A stretch of 6,666 nucleotides of DNA from assembly GCA_002381045.1 (NCBI GenBank), contig DFWT01000255.1, positions 6,214 to 12,879 on the forward strand, in the 5' to 3' direction. The translations under genes were made by a program, and so were the position numbers. The notes below the pieces were generated by a model, which did not search any database, was not told the DNA's origin, and saw nothing but the letters and a program-made list of their open reading frames with translations. This stretch comes from Rhodoferax sp. UBA4127 (GTDB lineage: Bacteria; Pseudomonadota; Gammaproteobacteria; Burkholderiales; Burkholderiaceae_C). Positions 1 through 6,081 of this stretch are shown one piece after another. The stretch's first letter is position 1, and each line of letters begins with the position of its first letter.

Positions 1-755
1 GCAAAACAGTCCCGGTAGCTGAAGTACAGCGACGTGAAGAACATCGACGCCACCAGCATCAGCGCCGGGAACAGAACCATCCCGACCAGTTCCGCGTTGT
101 CAAACAATCCCGCGACAGTAAGCACCGCCAAAAGCACGGCCACCATCACGCCGATCCAGCACACCCCAAACAGCAAGTAAGCCTTGAAGTTGCGCAGGCA
201 GGTGACGATGCTGAAAAACAGGCTCTTGATCGGCGGCACGTCCTGCCAGTACACCAGCGCCGGCGCGTGCCACAACAGCAAAGACAACGGCAGGTGCAGG
301 CCCATGAAGGTCCACATGGCCGCCATGAAACCACTGGACTCAAGCACCTCTTTGGCGGGCGTCTGCCCGCCCAGGTACATGCGCGCGAAGCCGCCGCCAT
401 CCACCAGGTAAGACACACCCATTGCGGCGAGAAACCCGCACGCATAAATCACACCCAACACAATTAGGGCGCGAGCCGTACCGGGCTTGGCTCGCAGACC
501 GGCAAGCAACACCATGGGCATCGGAAACTTGCCCCGCGTCACTTCCAGGGTGGCGGCCATCAGCCCCAAGGTGGTCGCGGGTAACAGGGTCATGGCCAGG
601 GGCAAGCCGAACACGGGCACCATGGTTGCCACGGTCATCAGTGCCATGAACATGAAAAACAACCCGGCCATGGCCAGAGGTTGCTTAAAAAAAGTGGCAA
701 TACCCAGTTTGACCCACAGGGCACCACTGCGTGCAGGTACCAGGTTGAGCTTCAT
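1..755 (-). CDS. BPSS1780-family integral membrane protein (3' end beyond left edge)
   Basis: Function is unknown. This is a predicted inner-membrane protein of the family named after Burkholderia pseudomallei BPSS1780. Reading down from ATG at 755 gives 251 uninterrupted residues with no stop before the edge, so the C-terminus is missing, probably by only a short stretch. The N-terminus (MKLNLVPARSGALWVK) is cytoplasmic-looking. Hydrophobic segments follow at about residues 27-47, 48-70, 95-118, 145-168, 193-216 and 223-246, which suggests six membrane helices. The segment at residues 162-195, with WHAPALVYW, then DVPPIKSLFFS, then RNFKAYLLFG, is the most family-like part. The start is well supported: its ATG overlaps the thrB stop as ATGA, so the gene is probably translated by reinitiation after thrB as the last of three operon genes. 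Family assignment is by recognised sequence pattern; any role linked to threonine metabolism is only inferred from position. Confidence 0.85.
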   Translation of the reverse strand, partial: MKLNLVPARSGALWVKLGIATFFKQPLAMAGLFFMFMALMTVATMVPVFGLPLAMTLLPATTLGLMAATLEVTRGKFPMPMVLLAGLRAKPGTARALIVLGVIYACGFLAAMGVSYLVDGGGFARMYLGGQTPAKEVLESSGFMAAMWTFMGLHLPLSLLLWHAPALVYWQDVPPIKSLFFSIVTCLRNFKAYLLFGVCWIGVMVAVLLAVLTVAGLFDNAELVGMVLFPALMLVASMFFTSLYFSYRDCF

Positions 756-1747
756 GCAGCCACCGCCATGTCTTTGAACTGCTGGGCGGCGTCGACCCGT
801 TGCCGCAATACGCGTTCAAAATGCACAGGGTCATGGGCTTGCAACATGCTGGCCTCGCGTGGCAAATGAAAGTCCCACAAGCGCGATATCCAGAAGCGCA
901 GGGCACCCGCGCGCAGCATGGCCGGCAGCAGTTCGCGCTCGGCGGCCACGAGTGGCCGGACAGATTCGTAAGATGCGATCAATGCACGAGCGCGGGCGCC
1001 ATTTTGTACGCCAGTTGCCAAGTCAATGCACCAATCATTCAGACAAACCGCAAGATCAAACAGCCAGGTGTCCACACCGGCAAAGTAAAAATCAAAAAAG
1101 CCGCTCAGCACAGGCTGGCCGTCGACGCAGTCGAACAACACGTTGTCGCGAAACAGGTCGGCATGGATGGCTCCGCGCGGCAGGGCGGCATAGGCCGAGC
1201 GGGCCGCCACATGGTTTTGGTAGGCCAATTCCTGGGAGATCAATGCGCTTTGCGAGGCGGTCAGGTAAGGCAAAACCACCGGCACAGTCTCGTTCCACCA
1301 GGCCAGTCCACGCAGGTTGGGTTGGTGCATGTCAAAACTGCACCCAGCCAGGTGCATTCGGGCCAGCATGTTGCCCACCAGTGAACAGTGCTCAGGGGTG
1401 GGGGCCAGTTCACTTTTTCCGCTGAGTTTGTTGACGACGGCAGTGGGCTTGTCTTTGAGTTGGAACAGCAATTCCCCTGTGGCGTCAGCCATGGGTTCGG
1501 GTACCGCAATGCCATGCTGGGCCAGGTGTTTCATCAGGCGCAAGTAAAACGGCAGTTGCTCGGCGGTGAGACGCTCAAACAAGGTCAGCACATAGTGGTG
1601 CGGCTGGCCGTCCAGGGTGGTGTCGGCAAAGTAGTTTGTGTTTTCGATGCCACCTTGGCAGCCCTTCAAGGCGCAGAGTTCACCCAGACCCAGGCGCAAG
1701 AGAAGCTCGCGGGCCTCTTGTTCAGAGACTTCGGTGTAGACCGCCAT
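752..1747 (-). CDS. thrB: Homoserine kinase, APH-fold (ThrB type II)
   Basis: ATP-dependent phosphorylation of L-homoserine to O-phospho-L-homoserine, the penultimate step of threonine synthesis, in the cytoplasm. The 331-residue protein has the aminoglycoside-phosphotransferase/choline-kinase fold used by Pseudomonas-type ThrB, not the GHMP-kinase fold of E. coli ThrB. An N-terminal lobe carries the family signature GGIENTNYF (32-40). The catalytic loop is HADLFRDN (195-202), with D197 the expected catalytic base and N202 a metal ligand. The DFG-equivalent is FFDFYFAG (217-224), with D219 expected to bind magnesium. Next comes a helical stretch with DLAVCLNDWC (231-240). Length is normal for the family. 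The ATG at 1747 lies 3 bases after the DUF2782 stop, and the TGA stop overlaps the next ATG, so this is the middle gene of a three-gene operon. No strong Shine-Dalgarno precedes the start, consistent with coupled translation. No truncation or missing key residue was seen. Confidence 0.96.
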   Translation of the reverse strand: MAVYTEVSEQEARELLLRLGLGELCALKGCQGGIENTNYFADTTLDGQPHHYVLTLFERLTAEQLPFYLRLMKHLAQHGIAVPEPMADATGELLFQLKDKPTAVVNKLSGKSELAPTPEHCSLVGNMLARMHLAGCSFDMHQPNLRGLAWWNETVPVVLPYLTASQSALISQELAYQNHVAARSAYAALPRGAIHADLFRDNVLFDCVDGQPVLSGFFDFYFAGVDTWLFDLAVCLNDWCIDLATGVQNGARARALIASYESVRPLVAAERELLPAMLRAGALRFWISRLWDFHLPREASMLQAHDPVHFERVLRQRVDAAQQFKDMAVAA

Positions 1748-1750
1748 GAT

Positions 1751-2059
1751 TTAGAAGCCCAGAACTTTCCAGGTGCGTTCGCCAGTTTTGGGCGCCACGT
1801 CGTAGGCCGGCATGCCACTCTTTGGCGTGACAGAAATGGTGCGGGTTTCCCCTCCAATGCGCAGTTCATCAATGCGCGCGCTTTCGTCTTCCACCCGAAT
1901 GCGCTCAGTGCGGGACTCTTGGTCGCTTGTGAGCGAGGGCGAAGCGGCAGCTTGTCCGGCTGTCGCAGGCGTGGGCGCGGGGTTGGCTTGGCTCCAGGCC
2001 TGAGAGCTGGACAGCAGCAGGGCAAAAGCCAGCGCAAGTGAGGAATGTGATGAACGCAT
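1751..2059 (-). CDS. Small secreted DUF2782 protein
   Basis: A 102-residue protein of unknown function matching the DUF2782 pattern. The chosen start at 2059 gives a textbook signal peptide: a short basic start (MRSSH), a hydrophobic core at about residues 7-18 (SLALAFALLLSS) and a likely signal peptidase I site near AWS-QA (residues 21-25), so it is probably periplasmic. No lipobox cysteine is seen. A low-complexity Pro/Ala/Thr stretch (26-40) follows, then the compact conserved domain to the C-terminus: charged RTERIRVEDE, then IDELRIGGETRTISVTPKSG, then the terminal WKVLGF. The in-frame ATG at 2128 would add 23 residues, bury the signal peptide and overlap the polA start, so I rejected it. 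It is the first gene of the operon, 3 bases ahead of thrB. Domain assignment is by recognised pattern; nothing in the sequence shows an enzymatic role. Confidence 0.85.
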   Translation of the reverse strand: MRSSHSSLALAFALLLSSSQAWSQANPAPTPATAGQAAASPSLTSDQESRTERIRVEDESARIDELRIGGETRTISVTPKSGMPAYDVAPKTGERTWKVLGF

Positions 2060-2065
2060 GTTTTG

Positions 2066-2071
2066 ATTGTA
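2066..2071 (-). promoter_or_regulatory. Candidate -10 box of the thrB operon
   Basis: On the minus strand this reads TACAAT, five of six matches to the sigma-70 -10 consensus, followed by CAAAAC and then the ATG of the DUF2782 gene. The six-base gap would place the transcription start at or next to the A of the ATG, giving a leaderless or nearly leaderless mRNA. This fits the absence of a Shine-Dalgarno upstream. The best -35 match (CAGCCA, 2088-2093, 16-bp spacer) has only three of six matches. Confidence 0.4.
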
Positions 2072-2100
2072 GATAAAGCGCCCGCGCTGGCTGCGGCAGG

Positions 2101-2106
2101 CAAAAT
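2101..2106 (+). promoter_or_regulatory. Candidate -10 box of polA
   Basis: CAAAAT has four of six matches to the -10 consensus. It stands six bases before the polA ATG, the same geometry as the opposite promoter, so a leaderless or very short-leader transcript is possible. No -35 match is found at 16-18 bp spacing. The only Shine-Dalgarno-like bases (AGG ending at 2100) are 12 bases from the ATG, too far to be good. The real promoter could lie further upstream, inside the DUF2782 gene. Confidence 0.25.
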
Positions 2107-2112
2107 GCGCGC

Positions 2113-4950
2113 ATGACCGACGAGACAAATCAAACCCTGCTGCTGGTAGATGGTTCCAGCTACCTGTACCGCGCCTTTCACGCCATGCCCGACTTGCGCG
2201 CCGTGCCAGGCGACCCGAGCAGCCCGCCCACTGGGGCGATTCGCGGCATGATCAACATGCTGCAAAGCCTGCGCAAAGAGGTGCCGGCCGGCTTTGCCGC
2301 CTGCGTTTTTGATGCCAAAGGCCCCACGTTTCGTGATGCCATCTACCCGGCCTACAAGGCCAACCGCTCGCCTATGCCCGACGACCTGCGGGTTCAGATT
2401 GAGCCAATCCACGAGGTGGTGCGGTTGATGGGCTGGACGGTATTGAATGTGCCAGGGGTTGAGGCCGACGACGTGATCGGCACCCTTGCCGCCACCGCCG
2501 CCGCACAAGGCATGCAGGTGATTGTGAGCAGCGGTGACAAGGATTTGGCCCAACTGGTGACCGAGCGCATCTCCATCATTGACACCATGAACGGCCGCAA
2601 ACGCGATGTGGCGGGCGTGACCACCGAGTTTGGCGTACCGCCGCACCTGATGCGCGACTACCAGACCTTGGTGGGCGACACAGTGGACAACGTGCCGGGC
2701 GTTGCCAAGGTCGGCCCCAAGACGGCTGCCAAATGGCTCAACGAATTTGGTTCGCTGGATGCGATTCTGGCCAATGCCAACGACATCAAAGGCGCGGTGG
2801 GTGAGAGCCTTCGTAATTCACTCGACTGGATTCCGACGGGGAGGGCGCTCGTCACCATCAAGACCGACTGCGATCTCAAAGAATGGTTACCGCATTTTCC
2901 TGCTTTTAATTCAATAGCTGTTGGGGCAATGGATACGGGGGCTTTAGCCCTGTTTTATGAAAAGTTTGGGTTCAAGGGCTTGGCCCGGGCGTTGGCGGCT
3001 GGCGATGCCGCCAGCGCGGTTAGTCTGGCTAAACCATCGGTTACTGCTGCCGAATCGGTGTCCAAGCGCGCGTCCTCGTCCTCTCTTGACCTGTTTGACG
3101 AACCCGAGGCCCGCGAGGTGCCAGTCAATGCAGTGGCACCGGTCAGCACCTTGGTGTGCGACACCATTCTGACCTGGGAAGCGTTTGACGACTGGCTGGC
3201 CAAGGTGCAAACCGCTGAGCTGGTGGCGCTGGACACCGAGACCACCTCGCTCGATGAGATGCGGGCGCGCATTGTGGGCATCAGCGTCAGCGTGTCGCCG
3301 GGTGAGGCGGCCTACATTCCGCTGGCGCATGTCTACCCGGATGCACCCGCGCAGTTGCCGGTGGACGAGGTGTTGGCCAAACTTAAGCCCTGGCTGGAAG
3401 ATGCGACCAAAATCAAGCTGGGTCAGCACGTCAAATACGACCGGCATGTGTTTGCCAACCATGGCATTGAGGTGCAAGGCTACGCACACGACACCATGTT
3501 GCAAAGTTATGTGCTCGAAGTCCACAAACCCCACGGACTGGCTAGCTTGGCCGAGCGACATTTGGGGCGCAGCGGCATCAGTTTTGAAGACCTTTGCGGT
3601 AAGGGTGCCAGTCAGATCTGTTTTGACCAGGTCGACGTTGCCAAGGCCGCCGAATACTCGTGCGAAGATGCCGACATGACGCTGGCCGTGCATCGCGCGC
3701 TGTGGCCGTTGATTGAGGCCAACGACAAGCTGCGTTTTGTGTATGAACTGGAAATTGCCAGCAGCGAAGCGCTGTACCGGATTGAGCGCAACGGGGTGCT
3801 GATTGACGCGCGGATTTTGGCCGCGCAAAGCCACGAACTGGGCCAGCGCATCTTGCAGCTTGAAAAAGATGCGCACGCGCTGGCTGGCCAACCGTTCAAC
3901 CTGAGCAGCCCCAAGCAGATTGGCGGAATTTTCTTTACCCAACTGGGTTTACCGGTGGTTAAGAAAACCGCGACCGGCGCGCCGAGCACCGACGAAGAAG
4001 TGTTGGAAAAACTGGCTGAAGATTACCCATTGCCGGCAAAAATTCTGGAGCATCGCGGCCTGGCCAAACTCAAGGGCACCTATACCGACAAACTCGCCCA
4101 GCTGGCGCTGCCCCGCACCGGCCGTGTCCACACGCACTACGCGCAGGCGGTGGCAGTGACTGGCCGCTTGAGCAGCAACGACCCAAACCTGCAGAACATC
4201 CCGATTCGCACCGCTGAAGGCCGCCGGGTGCGCGAAGCCTTTGTGGCGCCACCTGGCAGTGTGATCGCCAGTGCCGATTACAGCCAGATTGAGCTGCGCA
4301 TCATGGCGCACATCAGTGGTGACTCGGCCTTGTTGCTGGCGTTTCACGATGGCATGGACGTGCACCGCGCCACCGCTGCAGAGATTTTTTCTGTGGGCAC
4401 TGGTCAGGTCACGTCAGAGCAGCGGCGCTATGCCAAGGTCATCAACTTTGGTTTGATTTACGGCATGAGCGCTTTTGGTTTGGCGCGGGCACTGGGTATC
4501 GACAACACGGCGGCCAAAAACTACATCGCCCGGTACTTTGAGCGCTATCCCGGCGTCAAACATTACATGGAAACCACCCGCGAACTGGCCAAACGCCAGG
4601 GGTACGTGGAGACGGTTTTTGGCCGGCGCCTGTACCTGCCCGAGATCAACTCACCCAATGGCCCGCGACGCGCCGGCGCCGAGCGAGCTGCCATCAATGC
4701 GCCCATGCAAGGCACAGCGGCCGACCTGATCAAGCTCAGCATGATCAAGGTGCAGCAGGTGCTGGATGCCGAGCAGCGCGGCACCAAGATGATCATGCAA
4801 GTGCATGACGAATTGGTCTTTGAAGTGCCTGAGTCAGAAACCGAGTGGGTGCGCCACGAAGTGCCCAAACTGATGGCCGGTGTGGCGCATCTGCGCGTGC
4901 CTTTGCTGGCCGAAGTGGGTGTCGGGCCGAATTGGGATAAGGCCCATTAG
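2113..4950 (+). CDS. polA: DNA polymerase I, full length
   Basis: Removes RNA primers, fills gaps at Okazaki fragments and performs repair synthesis. All three modules are present in 945 residues (E. coli has 928). The 5' nuclease domain (about 8-295) shows the acidic metal ligands D13 (LLVDGSS), D67 (VFDAKG), D119/D120 (EADDVIG), D142/D144 (GDKDL) and D189/D192, then a helix-hairpin-helix (NVPGVAKVGPKTA). A Ser/Ala-rich linker (about 296-345) follows. The 3'-5' exonuclease domain (about 350-540) keeps D374 and E376 (DTET), D443 (GQHVKYD), Y515 and D519, equivalent to E. coli D355, E357, D424, Y497 and D501, so proofreading should be active. The polymerase domain (about 560-945) has motif A with D722 (SADYSQIELR), motif B with R771, K775, F779 and Y783, and motif C H898-D899 (VHDELVFEV). 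F779 matches the Phe that discriminates against dideoxynucleotides. The start begins directly at the conserved N-terminus. Monocistronic, divergent from thrB and convergent with panC. Confidence 0.98.
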   Translation: MTDETNQTLLLVDGSSYLYRAFHAMPDLRAVPGDPSSPPTGAIRGMINMLQSLRKEVPAGFAACVFDAKGPTFRDAIYPAYKANRSPMPDDLRVQIEPIHEVVRLMGWTVLNVPGVEADDVIGTLAATAAAQGMQVIVSSGDKDLAQLVTERISIIDTMNGRKRDVAGVTTEFGVPPHLMRDYQTLVGDTVDNVPGVAKVGPKTAAKWLNEFGSLDAILANANDIKGAVGESLRNSLDWIPTGRALVTIKTDCDLKEWLPHFPAFNSIAVGAMDTGALALFYEKFGFKGLARALAAGDAASAVSLAKPSVTAAESVSKRASSSSLDLFDEPEAREVPVNAVAPVSTLVCDTILTWEAFDDWLAKVQTAELVALDTETTSLDEMRARIVGISVSVSPGEAAYIPLAHVYPDAPAQLPVDEVLAKLKPWLEDATKIKLGQHVKYDRHVFANHGIEVQGYAHDTMLQSYVLEVHKPHGLASLAERHLGRSGISFEDLCGKGASQICFDQVDVAKAAEYSCEDADMTLAVHRALWPLIEANDKLRFVYELEIASSEALYRIERNGVLIDARILAAQSHELGQRILQLEKDAHALAGQPFNLSSPKQIGGIFFTQLGLPVVKKTATGAPSTDEEVLEKLAEDYPLPAKILEHRGLAKLKGTYTDKLAQLALPRTGRVHTHYAQAVAVTGRLSSNDPNLQNIPIRTAEGRRVREAFVAPPGSVIASADYSQIELRIMAHISGDSALLLAFHDGMDVHRATAAEIFSVGTGQVTSEQRRYAKVINFGLIYGMSAFGLARALGIDNTAAKNYIARYFERYPGVKHYMETTRELAKRQGYVETVFGRRLYLPEINSPNGPRRAGAERAAINAPMQGTAADLIKLSMIKVQQVLDAEQRGTKMIMQVHDELVFEVPESETEWVRHEVPKLMAGVAHLRVPLLAEVGVGPNWDKAH

Positions 4951-5043
4951 GGTCTTTTGAATGCATCTACCCCGGCAGTGCGACCGGGTCAGGTGACCGG
5001 GCTTTGAGGTGCAAGGCGTGTTGCTACATCACGTGGCACGCTG

Positions 5044-5065
5044 AATCACAACCCCGAGCGTGATT
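5044..5065. repeat. Inverted repeat, AATCAC/GTGATT
   Basis: Perfect 6-bp arms separated by 10 bases. After a 2x2 mismatch, two further GC pairs outside extend the possible stem. It lies 95 bp past the polA stop and 105 bp past the panC stop. It could form a hairpin in either transcript, but no T-run follows on either strand. Confidence 0.3.
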
Positions 5066-5110
5066 GCGCCCCAAACCCGAAGCACCTGTCCCAGTCGCCG
5101 CGCCGTCCGC

Positions 5111-5138
5111 CGATGCACCCAGTCCGCGCCGTGCATCG
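5111..5138. repeat. Perfect 8-bp inverted repeat, possible terminator stem
   Basis: CGATGCAC at 5111-5118 is the exact reverse complement of GTGCATCG at 5131-5138, with a 12-base GC-rich loop. It begins 32 bases after the panC stop on the minus strand, a sensible place for a terminator or an mRNA 3'-end stabilising hairpin of the panBC transcript. No U-tract follows, so this is not a canonical intrinsic terminator. Confidence 0.4.
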
Positions 5139-5169
5139 AGCAAGTCAGGGGCCAAATCAAGTGACTGGG

Positions 5170-6018
5170 TCAAACTTCTAGGTTATCAATCAGCCGGGTT
5201 TGGCCAAGGCGGGCTGCACCCAGAACGACCAGGCCCTGGTCTTGGATCAGGGTGGTTACTTCGTCAATGCGGGGCGACTGCAGGTCGGCGCGGCGGCGTA
5301 TGGCAACGTAGTCTGGCTGCCAACCGCGCTCGGCCAGCGCCGCCATGGCCTGTTTTTCAAGACTGGCGATGTTTGAGTAGCCTGCGCGCAGCGCCAGGGC
5401 GATTTGTTTGAGTTGGAGCGACAAGTGCACCGCCTCGGCCCGTTCTGTGGCTGACAAGTAGCCGTTGCGGGAGGACAGGGCCAGACCATCGTCACTGCGC
5501 AGGGTGGGTCCACCCAGAATTTCAATGGGCAGGGCCAACTGCGCCACCATGCGCCGGATCACCATCAATTGCTGGTAATCCTTTTGGCCAAACACCGCCA
5601 CACGCGGCTGCACACATGAAAAAAGTTTGAGCACCACGGTGCAAACCCCGATAAAAAATCCTGGTCTGAAGTGGCCTTCAAGAATGTCGGTAAGTGCGGC
5701 GGGGGGATGCACCTTGTAACCTTGCGGCTCGGGGTATAGCTCTTGCTCACTGGGGGCAAACAGCACATCGCAACCCGCATCATCCAGCGCCCTGCAATCG
5801 GCTTCCCAGGTGCGCGGGTAGGAGTCAAAGTCTTCGTGAGGCAAAAACTGCAATCGGTTGACAAACACGCTCACCACCACCGCATCGCCCAAGGGCTTGG
5901 CCTGACGTACCAAAGCCAGGTGACCGGCGTGCAGGTTGCCCATGGTGGGCACGAATGCAGGGTGTTTGAAGCTGGCCATATGGGCCCGCAACTCGGCAAT
6001 AGTTGTAATGATTTTCAT
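5170..6018 (-). CDS. panC: Pantoate--beta-alanine ligase (pantothenate synthetase)
   Basis: Joins pantoate and beta-alanine with ATP, through a pantoyl-adenylate intermediate, to make pantothenate (vitamin B5), the last step before coenzyme A synthesis; cytoplasmic. The 282 residues match the family length. The nucleotidyltransferase-type nucleotide-binding site is MGNLHAGH (26-33, H30 and H33 being the HxxH histidines). The pantoate-contact segment VFVNRLQF (51-58) keeps N54 and Q57, with Arg55 where many homologues have Pro. FGQKDYQQ (143-150) carries the conserved Lys146, Asp147 and Gln150, and LSSRN (181-185) is the KMSKS-like loop. The short C-terminal domain ends in ARLGQTRLIDNL. The ATG at 6018 gives the standard N-terminus (MKIITTIAELR). 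The only purine-rich upstream bases (GAGG) are about 14 bases away, so ribosome binding looks weak. It lies 63 bp behind panB and is probably cotranscribed. The beta-alanine-producing gene panD is not in the window. Confidence 0.97.
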   Translation of the reverse strand: MKIITTIAELRAHMASFKHPAFVPTMGNLHAGHLALVRQAKPLGDAVVVSVFVNRLQFLPHEDFDSYPRTWEADCRALDDAGCDVLFAPSEQELYPEPQGYKVHPPAALTDILEGHFRPGFFIGVCTVVLKLFSCVQPRVAVFGQKDYQQLMVIRRMVAQLALPIEILGGPTLRSDDGLALSSRNGYLSATERAEAVHLSLQLKQIALALRAGYSNIASLEKQAMAALAERGWQPDYVAIRRRADLQSPRIDEVTTLIQDQGLVVLGAARLGQTRLIDNLEV

Positions 6019-6081
6019 AGCGGTTTACGCAGCCTCAATAAGGGCTAGCCAACGATTTTCTTTAGAAGTGTGGGAGCGGAT
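6019..6081 (-). other. panB-panC intergenic spacer
   Basis: A 63-bp spacer inside the probable panBC operon. It holds an 8-bp palindrome GGCTAGCC (6043-6050) and a purine-rich run, but no stem-loop with a T-run, no convincing promoter and no close Shine-Dalgarno for panC. Confidence 0.5.

Larger units (their letters stand above)
2060..2112. promoter_or_regulatory. Divergent promoter region between the thrB operon and polA
   Basis: This 53-bp gap must serve transcription in both directions unless promoters lie inside the flanking genes. The half next to the DUF2782 gene is AT-rich (2061-2077) and the middle is strongly GC-rich (2078-2099). No good -35 element is visible for either side and no clear operator palindrome is seen. 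The candidate -10 elements are listed separately. Confidence 0.55.
4951..5169. other. Intergenic region between convergent polA and panC
   Basis: The 3' ends of polA and the pantothenate operon face each other here, so the 219 bp should contain termination signals for both. No classical intrinsic terminator (GC-rich stem followed by a T-run) is visible on either strand. Instead there are several short inverted repeats: CCCGG/CCGGG (4971-4988), an imperfect palindrome around GGTCA-GG-TGACC (4986-4997), GCGTG/CACGC (5016-5041), AATCAC/GTGATT (5044-5065), CGATGCAC/GTGCATCG (5111-5138) and AGTCA/TGACT (5143-5166). A Pro/Ala-rich plus-strand frame from TTG at 5064 is open through the region but is not supported as a gene. 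Termination may be Rho-dependent or use these hairpins. Confidence 0.6.

Noticed and set aside
800..2041. Plus-strand open frames of about 190-217 codons opposite thrB and DUF2782
   Set aside because: They are antisense to a recognised enzyme and a recognised domain, with no ribosome binding site or family-like sequence.
1751..2128. Upstream ATG at 2128 as the start of the DUF2782 protein
   Set aside because: It would add 23 residues in front of a clear signal peptide and overlap the polA start; the ATG at 2059 fits export far better.
1666..2646. Long open frame on the minus strand (326 codons) spanning the DUF2782 gene, the intergenic gap and the polA start
   Set aside because: It runs antisense to polA and out of frame with DUF2782 and thrB. 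Its composition (His/Gln/Arg-rich) is that of a shadow frame in GC-rich DNA, and three well-supported genes occupy the same bases.
2944..3942. 332-codon open frame antisense to polA
   Set aside because: It is a codon-position shadow of the conserved proofreading domain and has no recognisable domain of its own.
4986..4997. GGTCA-GG-TGACC as a polA terminator
   Set aside because: The loop would be only two bases, the flanking pairs mismatch and no T-run follows. It is noted as an imperfect palindrome only.
4951..5169. A Spot 42-like small RNA downstream of polA
   Set aside because: That arrangement is known from enterobacteria; no comparable promoter or terminator pair is visible here.
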